This document shows, piece after piece, positions 20,980 to 33,118 of a DNA stretch of 64,000 nt (position 1 is its first letter; each line of letters starts with the position of its first letter). Origin of the DNA: Micrasema longulum (taxonomy: Eukaryota; Arthropoda; Insecta; Trichoptera; Brachycentridae); NCBI GenBank assembly GCA_022494885.1, contig JAGVSM010001191.1, positions 186,001-250,000 on the forward strand, written 5' to 3'. Both the position numbers and the translations under genes were made by a program. The notes beneath the pieces were generated by a model, which was not told where the DNA came from, did not search any database, and saw only the letters and a program-made list of their open reading frames with translations.

Positions 20980-23900
20980 GTAATGTTCTTAAATAACACT
21001 TAGCCAATCCCTAGCTCTGAGCTTAACAAAACATTCAACGTGACAAATCATCACATTTTGTTTGTAACATTTGTAAAGAACGTAAAACTGGAGTTCGCTG
21101 CTGGTACAAGTGTACCACTAACCGGTTTATATGTATGCACGTTCAATTTTCCATGTTTAAATACAATGTTTAAAAGGAATTCGTAGTTTAAAGCTCTTGA
21201 GTTTAAAATATCTTCCAAAATAATGGAAATTGTGATTAAAGCACACTACCATACATACTGTCACACTCTTCTGAACAGCATTCTCTTGCTTTATGATCTC
21301 TATCATCATTTGGTGTTTTAAAATGTACATATTTTGCAATAAATAGAATTATACTCCTTGTACAGAGTGTCAAATTGACTTTTATATTTATTAATAATTC
21401 ATACGTACATTTAAAACGATTCAACAAGCTTTCAAGATTGCTTTGAAGATACAAAATTAATAATGTTTCAACAATACTTCTATTTATTTCTCAATACACT
21501 AAATATTTAACACCGAGTACGTTTACTTATGCATACTTATTTTTTAAATCGATTAGTTCCAAAAAAAGATAAAATATTTTTCGATCTTTAAGTAACTACA
21601 ACTTTCTTTTAAGTTAAAATTATTTGTTACTTTTTGTGTTTTATACGATTTTTAAAACTAACCTATATATTTTATGCAAAATATTGTATATTTTTCATTA
21701 TTTTTGTGCTACCATTAAAATCAAACCACTATTGCTTTTTGCATCACCAAAAACACAACTTATTTCAGTCTTATTTTGGACAGGATAATTCACGTAATTC
21801 CATACATTTGACGTAGGAAACCTTGTTTGATTGTACATTTTCACCCAAAATTCCTAGTTTTTCGCACAAAATTACAATTCACCAAATGTTATCAACGCCA
21901 TATGAGTTTTAATTTTATGTCTGGTTAAAATCCTTTACGAAATTTTAGTTACGACGTGTTTCATTACCTACTTTGTACAGTTATGTGTGTTTTTGTATAT
22001 TCGCTCCATTATTTTTAATACCCTTAACCAAAGCGAACTTCAGCATTATTCCTTGTAATCTTGTTATTTAATGAAAAGGTACACTACACTTTGAATTAAA
22101 ATAGGATATTACAATATCCGCGAGGAAACGGCTTAGGAAGTAGAAGTAACTCCGGGTGCATTAATTATTTTCTCACCAGTACTTAAGTTAAGTACGCTCC
22201 AGTAATCTTAAGAACTTCCTCTGGATATACGGCTGTTGTAATATGTGGAAACATTGTTATGTATAATTAATATCTGGTGAAGCTAAATTTCTTTGTTTGC
22301 TCTGCAAAATTATATCAATCTTAGCGCACGGCATCTTAATTATGCCAAAATTAATCAAGCTTGTCGTTTGCAAATTGGATTGGAAGGGAGTTTTTAATAT
22401 ATTCTGCTGTTTTGTACGTAAACAGTGGAATAAAAAATACAGCGCTTTTGTCAGGTACAAATGCTTTCAAATAATGTCTGTTTTGATTAAATTTTATTTA
22501 TTTTAAGGGTTTTTATGTTTAGTTCAAACAATGCCGTTTATTTGGTGGTGACACTGTTTTCTTTATACTTATCTACACAATATCATCTTTATGTTGAACT
22601 TTTGTGTGTTTATGAGTCCCTTTATCTTTTTGTGTTCCTGTAGTTCTTTTATTTATATATATTTTTTAAATTTGCTGCATCTATGTGATTATTATTTCAA
22701 ACTTCTGTGAGTTGAGTCTGTATATTTCGATGTATCTTTCCTTGTATTTAGTTTCATTATACTCCTTCGGTGTTTTGGATTATACTTTAGATGTCTTTTA
22801 TGTGGCATGCCTTTTTCTTGAAACTGGCATAGCTGACTACCTGATTACATTTTTCTGGAAGGCTCTGGTCTTCGGGAAAAGCAACCCTGGGTCAGTACTT
22901 CATAATCCCATCTCCTCATATTTTCTTTCCTCTCATTTAAAATGCAGTTACAGATGCCGTATTAACATAATTTATTATCAAACCATGATATTTGTATAGA
23001 AACCTTTATTACGATAAAAATTACTCTTCGTATTCTTATTGTATACCTTCTATCATTGATACCTCTTATATTGTTTTATTCCTTCTAATTATTTTAAATA
23101 GTCTTTTATCCCATATTAGTTATTTAATTATGCTTTTTTTTTTTTTTTTTTAATAATGAAAAATATTTTTTAATTGAATTACATGGATCTTAATTTAGCT
23201 TTTTTCAGCCTTACAATTTTTTTTTAAGTAATCTTCTATTACATTTTTCCTTCTTTTTTATATTGTTTGAATTATACATCAAAACGTCGGTTCTTTTTGT
23301 AAATTTTCAATCAATTACCGCAATTTTCGTTTCTTTTCTTATGTTTCTTACGTAATTTAATTTTAACAATCCTTCAGAAAAATCAAATTTTTCATATAAT
23401 ATTAAAAATTAGAAAATTGATCATATATTAAATTCAAGCTTTCTCGTTTATTTTTAAACAGTTGATAAATTTATTCTTTTCTTTTCTTTAATATTATCAA
23501 TTAACTAGTGTTTATGTTCTCATTTTTAAAGTTAAGATTTTTTTTTTAAATTGACTGCATAATCTAGGTCGGGTTATATTCTTAAAATTAGTATGAATCC
23601 ATTTCATGGGACATTTCCTACGCTTACGAGATCACTATTAATTCTTAAAAATGAACTTGTAAGTTCAATGCATACATTTTTCAAATTCATGCATAATGAA
23701 ATTTACTGATCCAGTGCAAATCGAATTAGTTCATTATCAACGAAAGTTATCATATTCAATGAAGATTATGCTGAGTAATCAGTAAACTGTTATAAAAAAC
23801 TTTGGGATTTAATATAATATTTATTGCGTTACATGCTTCATTTAACGCATTTTTGAAAAACCAAATAATTCCATTATAATGTTATATTCTTAAAGCTATT

Positions 23901-24758
23901 TAGCTATTCAGCTCATCTGTTCATCACTTCTAAGCCTATTTGTAAAACTGGATAATCAGGGTATCACAAAGTATACTCAATACGAATCTTAATAATAATA
24001 ATAATATTCAGGCTTTATGCTTAAGGCAGTATGCCCGCCTTTATATATGTTGTATACGTATATAAAGTGTTAAACAAATAAATATATTTATTCATTAATC
24101 TGAATAATCACGTAATCAAATCGTTTTTTAGCCAGATTATAACACTGTATACTCATGTATAAAGCAAAATAATCAGTTTTTTTACAATCTACGCATATTT
24201 AAAAAGCAGAATAATCATCACATTTTGCGCGTATTATTTACGTAGCTAAATAATCAAGTTATCACTTCTATACGTACGTATGCATGGGAATATTCGAATT
24301 ATCTCTATTTACACATATTTATGAAGCTGAATAATCAAGTTGTCACAATCTACACGCATTTGTGAAGCTGAATAATCAGGTTGTCATAATCTACACGCAT
24401 GTATGAAGCTGAATAATCAAGTTGTCACAATCTACACGCATTTGTGAAGCTGAATAATCAGGTTGTCACAATCTACACGCATTTATGAAGCTGAATAATC
24501 AGATTGTCACAATCTACACGCATTTATGAAGCTGAATAATTAGGATACCACATTGTACACTGAAATTACTGATAATATTTCAAAATAAAGTTATTTCATT
24601 CTATATACACGTAAGATACATCTGAATAATCAATATATCTCATTTATCAAGTTGAATAATCAACTTACCCATGAAATATATAGGGTTGTCTCTTTCGTGT
24701 TCATCTCTCCCGTTTCGTTTGTGTTGAATGTTTTGTTTTGTTGGCGTTGTGCTCGCAG
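20980..24758 (+). other. CASK: CASK intron upstream of the cassette exon (about 3.8 kb)
   Basis: It is AT-rich. From 20980 to 23930 I recognise no element. A long T-rich tract (near 23130-23160) and several short open frames (for example 22685-22999) have no family signature. The last 800 bases hold a minisatellite (23940-24660). The acceptor region TGTTTTGTTTTGTTGGCG, then TTGTGCTCGCAG, is U-rich. Confidence 0.85.
23940..24660 (+). repeat. 41 bp minisatellite, degenerate at both ends
   Basis: Six units start at 24322, 24363, 24404, 24445, 24486 and 24527, exactly 41 bases apart. Each has TGAAGCTGAATAATCA, then a GTTGTCACAATC block and TACACGCATTT. A seventh, decayed unit follows, and the words GAATAATCA and AGCTAAATAATCAAG recur irregularly from about 23940 and again near 24605-24660. 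The array ends about 100 bases before the cassette exon. Confidence 0.95.
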
Positions 24759-24809
24759 AGATGGAACCAGGATGTGTTTCCCACACAGAAGGATGTGACA
24801 GCACTACAG
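24759..24809 (+). CDS. CASK: Candidate CASK cassette exon (17 codons)
   Basis: A 51-base block has an AG acceptor (GTGCTCGCAG), a GT donor (CTACAG/GTACAT) and no stop in the required frame. Phase is 1 in and 1 out, so it can be included or skipped without a shift. It joins the last base of the 20841 exon and the first two bases of the 43298 exon. Included, it would add a segment read as EMEPGCVSHTEGCDSTT between KQEQ and VNCSIF. Two Cys and a Ser/Thr cluster stand out. The position is the HOOK region between SH3 and guanylate kinase, a known site of isoform variation in MAGUKs. No transcript evidence is available here. Confidence 0.7.
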
Positions 24810-26309
24810 GTACATCATCACCACCACATTGTTTCTTATTTTGTCTTATCATAATGCACATATTTCCTTGCACGATATCACAGACTCTGTAAAAATATAC
24901 TTCTTTACGTTAACGTAGATTTTTCGCAAGTCGCATGCTATTATCCCCTCTTATTTTTTGCTAACAATTGTTTCGATACGCTATTTTTAAACTGTTACTA
25001 CGTATTGCTTTGAATTTTAGAAGATAAGAAAAACACTTCAAAATTGTTTTAAAAACTACCCTGCCTCTTTTTACAAAAAAATCCTACTATCCTATATAAC
25101 ACGATTTACGATTTTAACACCACATGGAAATGCTAATATTATTAATTAGATCTATGTAAATATATATTCCCGATCGATCATTTTAATGTTGATTTAATAA
25201 AATAATAATACTTCATAAAAAAGTTAAAATGCCTAATGCTTTTTTTCCAGTTCTATGTGCCCTGTACCAATAAAGTTTCCTCACTGTGGATATTTATTTC
25301 TCCATAGCAAAATATTTATAAAATGACATGTCCGCTGAAAATACGTAAAAATCTTATACGTAATGGTGAATTTAAATATTTATGTATTTTTTAACATTTT
25401 TACATCAGCTTAGTATTTTATAAAATTACATTTTAATGAATACAGTTATATTTTTATTATTATGAATATAGTGTATGTTGCATGATTGTCTTGTGTGACC
25501 AATTTTATTTGATTTTAAAAAACACAAAAATTCCAAAATTAATTATTAGAATACTCTACGTTATCCTATGTTATAGTCATCCATTTCTTCAATTAAATAA
25601 TTTATTGTACTTTGCTTAAATCATTGAAAATACTGTTTTCCAACGCGCTATCCTGGTAAACATGGGTGCAGTATAAAAAGGGTAAGGGCATTATAGGCTA
25701 TATATTTCCCAAAGCATCGAATGTTATTCCCGATTTTTTTATAAAATATATTGTATACGTGTGTTTTTCCTTATTGTTGACGAACTAAGGTATTTAAGAT
25801 TTATGATCAGGTAGGATGAAAAAATAACTCATATTTCTCTTTATTTAGCCAATAAAATATTTTTACGACTTGTGTTATTTATGACAAGGGGGAGATTGCA
25901 ATATTTTTTTATATGATTACGAAGCGTTTCTATTTTGATGAATTCCCTGCAAAAAAGGAATTTGGTTACTATTTCTTACTATCCGCTTCTTATTATATTT
26001 TTGAGTAGGTATTGTGGAAAATTTGACATATAACAGCAAACAAGTAAAACATTCAATTTACGTCCATTATGGTGTTTTGTAATACGATACCCCGCTTCAA
26101 CGTACACATATATAAATTATCAAGAATGTGTAAATAACATTAGAGTACAAAAAAAGTGAACAAATTTATTTTCTCCTGTCGGTACATGGAGATTCAGCTA
26201 TGTGCGTTTTTTTTTTCAAATTTGAAGGTATTGAAAAATTTACTAAATACTAATTTTAAATGATTTCACTCTATTTGTATAATCTAATACATCATTTACT
26301 AGTCATTTT

Positions 26310-26690
26310 CAGGAGTGAGGCAAAATTGCGTCCTTGCACTGTCCATATTCGTTATATTAATGAATTTTATTTTATGTAAATCAATATCACCATCCCAAAG
26401 TATTAAATGGCCTTTTACTAAAGATGTGTGACTTGGAGTACGCAGACGATGTGGTTTTTCTTTAAAAAATGAATGCAGGAAATTGTTTTTAGGCTACGAG
26501 AAAATTCTGCTCATCTGGATTTTATATTAATACTAAAAAGACCATGATCATGTGCAACAAGTCCTGTCCTGATCCTGATCATTTACTTTTCTTAATAATG
26601 GTCAGGGGATTGAAAAAATTAACAGCTTTAAATACTTGGGAGTTCACATGACAGGATGGTGGCATGCACAAACAGCTCACAGCTTGCCTA
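26310..26690 (+). pseudogene. Reverse-transcriptase relic, RTE-like
   Basis: Broken frames on the plus strand give a region like GVRQNCVLALSIF (RT motif 4 region) near 26315. Near 26430 a Leu-Glu-Tyr-Ala-Asp-Asp-Val-Val-Phe stretch contains the catalytic YADD. Near 26615 an NSFKYLGVH stretch follows, and these sit at about the right spacing for RTE-type elements. Stops and frameshifts are frequent, so it is inactive. Confidence 0.78.
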
Positions 26691-27334
26691 AGAATTGTGT
26701 AAGTATGTACATCTGAAGCTCCTTCTTCCATAGTTTCTGTTGAGGAGTAGACAACGTGTCCAGAAATATTTCATCCAGGAAAAGGAAAATGTAAAGAGTG
26801 GATGGTATTTGAAGGGAAGGTTTTTTAATAACTTAATGGTGTGTTGTTGCGCGAGTTGGTGCTGAAACCTTGTCGGTAAAATTGGCAGCCATGATGGTAG
26901 CACGGTACGGTTGGTGTCTGAAGCTGGCGGTTTCGGTGAACGCTGGCACAGTTCGGTTGTAGATGTTTGTTGGTAGCACTTAACTTGGGTAATGTTAGTT
27001 GGTTACTGGCAATTTATTTTGACAGGTACTTTCACGCGTAAATATTGTTGCGTGGAGCTGCGCTATAAAAAAAATGGGAAATAGGGCGGGTACGGATAGG
27101 TTGAGAATATTTGGAACAATATATACAAATATAGTTGGTCCAAACACCCTCTCTAACTCAATTTGTGACCAATCTTTTCGAATGTCTCGTTTTTTTATTT
27201 ATAATTTCAACTGGGCAACGAATTGAACATTTTTAGTCCAAGAAATTTATAATTTCAGCTTTTTTAAGCTGAATTCAAAAATGTAAGCCAGGAACTATTA
27301 TATTAAACTTCATTATCTTGAATAGGTGCGAAGG

Positions 27335-27568
27335 TTTTCACGGTCACTGTTATCAATATGTTTCTTTTTTGAGTGATACCGTGTGTGTTAGATTTGTTCC
27401 GACGTTTCAGCTACCATTGCAGGAGCCATCTTCAGGGTAAACTGAGTGAACTCTGAAGTTTACCTTTAAAGTTTACCACTCAGTTCACCCTTAAGATGGC
27501 TCCCGCAATGGTAGCCGAAACGTCGGAACAAATCCAACACACACGGTATCACCCAAAAAAGAAACATA
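27335..27568. mobile_element. Large near-perfect palindromic MITE
   Basis: The arms 27345-27450 and 27465-27568 mirror each other over about 100 bases. Examples are GATACCGTGTGTGTTAGATT against AATCCAACACACACGGTATC, and GTTCCGACGTTTCAGCTACC against GGTAGCCGAAACGTCGGAAC. The centre is AAACTGAGTGAACTC/AGTTTACC. A transcript would fold into one long hairpin. No coding frame was found. Confidence 0.88.
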
Positions 27569-28589
27569 TTCATTATCTCGAATTTATCTATTTAACTTTT
27601 TGTGCATAATGTTATTTTTACACTGGCAGGCTTGTTGCCATATGGCAATTTCTTCCAACCAACTAATAAAATAGTGGGCACATTAGAATGATTTAAATGA
27701 AAACTTATTGTTACGTACACATAAAGCAGAGGATATTAAATATTTGAATAGACTGTAGTTGCGTAGGTTAGTCTGTATTCAGCGTATTGTTTTGAAATAT
27801 CTTACAAACATCGTATAATTTAGAAAACATTCGTAACTATGGGTGTCCGTAAAGTGAATATTGCAAACAGGGATCCGCCTGAATTGTTAGAGATATGACT
27901 TATTTCCTAGAATTAGACTGTGTTTTGCGCTGTGGGCATTATTCCGCTATCTCTTACAAACATCGAGCTTATAAAGTACCTACAGTATAACTCCGTAAAA
28001 CATTCACGTTCGAAGAAAAGCATTTCTTTTTTGAAAGAATAACAACGTGACATAAATCCTGTTCACAGTTATCTAGGATTTCTAAGGAATATATGTTTTA
28101 CATGAGTAACGTTTAAGCTTTATTTTAGAGGCTTGTTAGCAGGTTGAAAAGAGAACATACTATTTTTTATTGTACAATGCAAGAAAACAAATATGAATTG
28201 TATTATAATGGTTACTTAATGGTCAATTGAACGGGATAAAGACGGGGATCAGGAGCGTGTGGTGACTTTTTCGATTATGGAAACAGACACTTGGTACATA
28301 CATAAGTAAAATTATATTACTACTAACACAAAATACGAATAAAGTGCTTTGAAATAAACTAAAAAGCAATTTTATGCCATGATTTCAGCTTAGAAGAGTT
28401 AAATTTCATAACTTAATTTTGTAAGACCATCTTGTCAACCGATTTAAGTGCTAAATTTGTTATTAAACCCCCACAATACATGGAAAATAAACCTGGATTG
28501 GTTTGGATTTGGTTGGAATTAATTCCACAGAGATATTAAAAATCTCAATTCGCCTATGCGCGGACTTATGAAATTCAGTACTCGGGGAC

Positions 28590-28950
28590 CGCCTTAAAGA
28601 AACCGAAACACTTACGCAGTTCCATTTTTCAGAATCAGAGTGAGCGCAGTGTATTTTACATCAGTCCGTCGGTCGGAAGATTGTGTGTACCCCACAATTG
28701 CCGTTATTTTTCAGAAGTTATTAATGAATAAACATCGGACCCATCTCAGATCACTACGATTGAAAACAACAAACTAGTTAATAAAAAAAATATTTCCTGT
28801 GGTTGTTTAAAAGATAAGTCAACGTAAAGCTGATTTCATTCAATAAAAAAAAGCAGATGCTAACTTTTAAGATGTCAATTTTTATGGAAGCATTAGTTTC
28901 ATTCAAACTATGAACGGGCCCTGCATGACGGGGATGCATGTTGAGAGAGC
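28590..28950. repeat. Dispersed repeat, copy 2 (partner at 590-1010)
   Basis: It shares GCAGTGTATTTTACATCAGT, CCCATCTCAGATCACTACGA and a TAGTTTCATTCAAACTATG block with copy 1. The two copies sit in different introns in the same orientation. The class is unknown. Confidence 0.6.
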
Positions 28951-29129
28951 AAGAAAAGTAAGGGAGAGTTTAAAAAGTATACATATTTAGTATGTATATT
29001 TTTGTAGTATTTTAGTACCTGTCAACCTTCGTTCGCATTTTTAGAGGTAATTTCAGTGCTGACTGTGTGATCTTAATATCAACCGAACATCATTACTTGT
29101 TTATGTAAGTTTACCTCTGAGGTTTTTTT

Positions 29130-29490
29130 AAAAGAAATAAATTCGCTAAGATTTTATTTTTAGAAGCTTATAAACAGGCAAGAAAGAGAGGATATGTATG
29201 GAAGAAAGTTATAATATTTTATATAATACACCACAACACTATTTTATTGACCTTGTTTGTGTTTGCTACATATTTATATATTCTTTTTGTTCGGTTTCCT
29301 ACATATATGTTTCTTCATGTAACTGTTGTAATTTGCTTAGGCAATATATTTAATAAATTGACAAATATATAAAACACCCAGACCGATTGAGAAAAAAAAC
29401 ATTTTTTTTTTTTGCAACTGGCGGGAATCGAACCCGCGACGCCAGTTTCACAGTGTGCCCTCTAACCAACTGCGCCTTGGCGCCTTTCAT
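29130..29490 (-). mobile_element. SINE family 1, copy with an internal insert
   Basis: The head at 29417-29490 reads, on the reverse strand, AAGGCGCCAAGGCGCAGTTG, then a B box GGGTTCGATTCCCGC. The tail is split: ACACCACAACA near 29228 and GACCGATTGAGAAAAAAA near 29379 are separated by about 130 unrelated bases, whereas they are close together in the 4050 copy. This suggests an insertion into the SINE tail. Confidence 0.78.
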
Positions 29491-29699
29491 TTTCGGCGCC
29501 GAGTAAAAAAAAAAAAAGTTTTTGTCCTTCCTTCTGGCTTTTGACTACACCAAAAGCTTTTTAATTTGATCCTTGTGACAATGCATTTTGTTTTAAATTT
29601 TTTTTCAAAAAGTTTTTACAGTGATAAGAATATTTATGGTAATAATATGAACGTGTGTTATTTTGCCGAAATTACAGTTGTATCAAATAGGATAGGACA

Positions 29700-29852
29700 T
29701 TGAAGGAAGTAACTTAAAATACAGCGAAGCACAGACCAATATAAAAAAATATTTTTTAGAATTTTCTTGGAACGGGGGGGAATCGAAACGGCGACGCCAG
29801 TTTAACAGTTGGTCGTCTAACCAACTGCGCCACGGTGCAGCGCCTGTCCATG
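29700..29852 (-). mobile_element. SINE family 1, diverged copy
   Basis: The head at 29770-29850 contains (plus strand) AATCGAAACGGCGACGCCAG and CAACTGCGCCACGGTGCAG, a diverged form of the family head. The tail GAAGGAAGTAACTTAAAATA precedes it. It lies only about 280 bases from the previous copy in the same orientation. Confidence 0.75.
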
Positions 29853-29984
29853 CTCGGAATATTAATGCATTCCATTATTTTTATACATTTTTATCTAATG
29901 ACTTTATTGATCGATAAAATACGAAAAATTCGCCTTCCCCCTAATTGCCTCTTCTTACGCCTACGTTTTTTCCGCCGACGACCT

Positions 29985-30110
29985 TTCAGCTTTATTTAGG
30001 CGAACTAAGGGACGCGAGATTGATGTGGCAGGGGGCGAAAGCGCTGGCTTGCGATAGGGTCTCCTAGAAGCATCTGGTGATGTCCACGTGTGAGATAACT
30101 CCGCCTTGAA
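29985..30110 (+). pseudogene. RTE-like 3' coding fragment
   Basis: The wording matches the end of the RTE-like copy at 48530-48970: GGGCGAAAGCGCTGGCTTGC and TAGAAGCATCTGGTGATGTC against GGTGAGAGTGCTGGATTAGC and AGAAGGCGCTTGGTGATGTC. Directly after it, at 30115-30170, is a tRNA-like stretch (GTACCGGTTAGTGCGTTTGA, then GTTTTGGATTCAA) that could be another SINE head. Confidence 0.6.
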
Positions 30111-30309
30111 ATGTACCGGTTAGTGCGTTTGACATACATGCCTGAGGTTTTGGATTCAATTTCAATAAGAGAATAATAATTTATGAATTAATTGACGTTA
30201 ATATTTCATAGTTTCATAATGAATATTCTTTAAAATACGCTGTTATTTAAATACTAATGCAGTGCCCATTGCATTGTAGGATGGGGATAGAGAAATAAAG
30301 ATAAATCTT

Positions 30310-30460
30310 TATTTTGAGTATGTCAAAATGTTTGCAAACAGTCTGGATTATAAGCAGTGTGTTAAGTGGCCACTTAAACCAGTTGATAGCGGGTCATAAG
30401 CTCAGTAAATGCCTAGACTTGAATATTCCATTCTCAAAAATATTCAACGTTTCTGTTAAC
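30310..30460 (-). mobile_element. M1 element, single right-type arm
   Basis: GAGTATGTCAAAATGTTTGC is followed by AAGTGGCCACTTAAACCAGT, GGGTCATAAGCTCAGTAAAT and GCCTAGACTTGAATATTCC. This has the wording of the 53485 copy. It lacks the inverted partner and much of the interior. Confidence 0.7.
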
Positions 30461-30477
30461 GTTTTCAAAATAATTCA

Positions 30478-30570
30478 TTTTGACGTATAAATAACTCACT
30501 ATTAAAAATGCCAATCAAGTTGTGACTCTAAATTCATGAGTACGCAATACTAGCCACCACAACCTTCTTC
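30478..30570 (-). mobile_element. SINE family 2, truncated copy
   Basis: AATAACTCACTATTAAAAAT is followed by AATCAAGTTGTGACTCTAAA and CTAGCCACCACAACC, as in the family 2 reverse-strand copies at 42125 and 46058. The head is partly deleted. Confidence 0.65.
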
Positions 30571-31619
30571 AATGTGTATAAAAACACTGCCATTTTACAA
30601 TAATTATGTAAAGCAAAATTCTGAACTTTTCTGTGGTTTTAATATACTTATCATTTGTATTTTAATGTAAAATATAAAGTACTCGGTTAAGTAAAGAACA
30701 GCTTTAAATTTTACTTCAGTTATTACTTAGGTTACTAAAATTAAAAGCATACAGGTTTTAGTAGCAAAGTTTTATTCATGTGGGTTTACCTAGATACTTT
30801 TTCTTGTTTGAATTTGAAAATCTTTAAAACTTTTCGTTCAATTTTCGATGTGAAATCTTATTTTTGCGTTTCTGATTCTTTAAAATATTTCCATTCAATT
30901 TAAAAGCCTTCTTTTGTGAAGTTATTTAAGTCCACGTTATAAAAAGTTCATTTTAACTAAACAGCATTACTATTTTATGTAAGTAAACCCTTAGGTAAAT
31001 GGGAAAAAAGTTTTGGTACTCCCCTTTGGCTTTCGGCTATATTTCTGGTAGTTGACCACGAGGCGAACAACACCCTTAACGGAATATAATGGAAAAACGT
31101 GGAATGATTTTATTTGTACATACATTCTTACCTAATATACTTATTTATCTTACTAGAGAGAGGGGGAGAAATCGAATTATGTTAAAAATTAAATGCTAAG
31201 AAAGAGCTTTCATCAAAAGAAAAAACGCAGTCAGATTTTTTTAGAAAAACAGATATAAATGCATTTCAGCATTATTTTTTTACTGAGTTATACTTATAGG
31301 TATCTTAATAATATTTAATAAATAAAATAAAAATATAAATAATAATAATAAATGTAACAAAAAAATATCAAATAGAAACAAAATTTAATTAAATAAATAA
31401 TTAAAATCGTCGGGTTTCTGTCATAAGTTAGTAACTACAAATTTTGGAAAAATGGATGTCATCATAAATGAAATCAAATAATTTTTGTTTAGAAAGTAAA
31501 TAAAATTATTTTGTGTTTAATGAATACAAAAACGAATGTTTTGTAATATTAAACTTACAGATTTATTTGAATTGTTGATTAGGGATGAGCTTTTAACAAT
31601 GACAGTGTTATTACACACA

Positions 31620-31765
31620 AAGTCGAAATAAACGGCGCGCGTGGATGAGAAGATGTAGGAATGTACTAGAAGCGAGGTCTGAATGGAAATACAGACTGAT
31701 ATGGCGTTCTATCCTTTCTGCCCAACGCTACGGGGAAACGGCTTGATGGTTTGTTTGTTTATTTG
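31620..31765 (+). pseudogene. RTE-like 3' end, short fragment
   Basis: It contains AGGAATGTACTAGAAGCGAG and GGCGTTCTATCCTTTCTGCC, followed by GGGAAACGGCTTGATGG and a TTTG-rich tail. This corresponds to the last codons and tail of the copies at 32480 and 59220. It is 5' truncated, as is usual for non-LTR insertions. Confidence 0.65.
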
Positions 31766-32479
31766 TTTGAAGATATTTAAATTAATCCGTCCATTTCCAT
31801 AAATCTTTTTTCATACAATTCTTTGCATCAGACTGAGAGTCTGATGTTTAAAGCTTTCATTCGTTTCGAAATATTTTTTGTATATTTTTCTGCGCTTCTC
31901 GAAAGCAGCTTTTCTATTATAAATGAATTCTCGGCGAGAATTTTTTTCCAAACCTTATCCGCCATTTTCTCGTAAAAAATAGTAGAACCTCTCAGGTGTG
32001 TTTTTATTCGTCTTTGAGATCTTTTGAATTAACTATTACGTGGAATGTCATAACTTTTTTAAGTACTCGCATTCAGAAACGCTGTAAAAAGAATGGGTAA
32101 TTGAAGATAATGGTAATTTTTTATACACCTGTACAATCCTTAAATTTGTTTATATTGTAAATTTTAGCCGTGTTACTCGCGGTTGTTTTTTTTAGATATA
32201 ATACATCTAAGCGTTCAATTTATATCAAATTTATGTGTTTTGAACAGGGAGTTTAACGTTAATTTGATTATCAATTTTTTTTCCTATGTTCATCCCTAAT
32301 ATTTTTAGCAATTTTAATAATTATATTTATCGATGGTAGAATACTTAACACTTCCCTTTCCTGTATTTCTACATTTTTTCTCTTTTACATCTTGATTACA
32401 AATGATGATTACATACCAATTTTTTAGCATCTTAATATGATTTAAAATGGTGAGTTATATCAGTAATTGCATTATAAAT

Positions 32480-33118
32480 GTAAACAACCAATGTCTTAAA
32501 AAGTTAAATAATTTTTGTATCTGGAAGGCATGTTTTCAAGAGATTAAAGTGTAGAAAAATATGTTAAAAGGAGAGAAAACGCGGGCAACATAATAAACGA
32601 CGAACTAAACACAGTTATTGCTGATAAAAAAAATAACTGTTGAAGCTAAACTGGCAGGTCACAACAGAGTTTTAGTCCCAACATTTAAGTTTGCAAGTGA
32701 AACATAGAACGATCTCTTCAAACGTGTGGGAAATCAATGCATGACAGGGTTACGAATGATGAAATCAAGCGATAGTGCAAATCTGAGACGGGTATAATTG
32801 ATGAGATTAAGAAAGGGTCTCTAAAATGGTTCGGTCATGTAGAATGAATGGATCACAAAAAAAATGGTAAAACAGAAAAATATGACAAGAATGAACGGTA
32901 ACGTGGGACGAGGACGACCAAAGGAAACGTGACGTGATTAGAAAAACCAAAATGTTAAGTTTGGTTATGTCAAAACCTGGCAGAACAGAAGCACATGTAT
33001 GAAGAGATGTATGAACGTAGAAGAAGCTAGGAATGTATGGCAGGATAGACGTGTATGGTGGTCCATCCTCTCTGCCTATCCCTTCTGAGAAATGGCGTGA
33101 TCGTAGTAGTAGTAATAA
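32480..33118 (+). pseudogene. RTE-like retrotransposon 3' end with (TAG)n tail
   Basis: It is homologous throughout to 59220-59940. Broken frames give the FVYLEGMFSRD-like, then AGNIINDELNTVIADK-like region, a WFGHVE-like region near 32830 (WFGHVERM is the family word), and a RGRPKET-like stretch near 32915. The 3' end has CTCTCTGCCTATCCCTTCTG, GGCGTGATCG and then TAGTAGTAGTAATA. It has many stops and frameshifts. Confidence 0.8.

Noticed and set aside
22685..22999. 104-codon hydrophobic protein gene
   Set aside because: The apparent membrane character comes from T-rich codons. There is no family motif and it lies in an intron.
24322..24567. CRISPR-like regular array
   Set aside because: The 41-base units are contiguous with no unique spacers, in an animal intron. 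It is a minisatellite.
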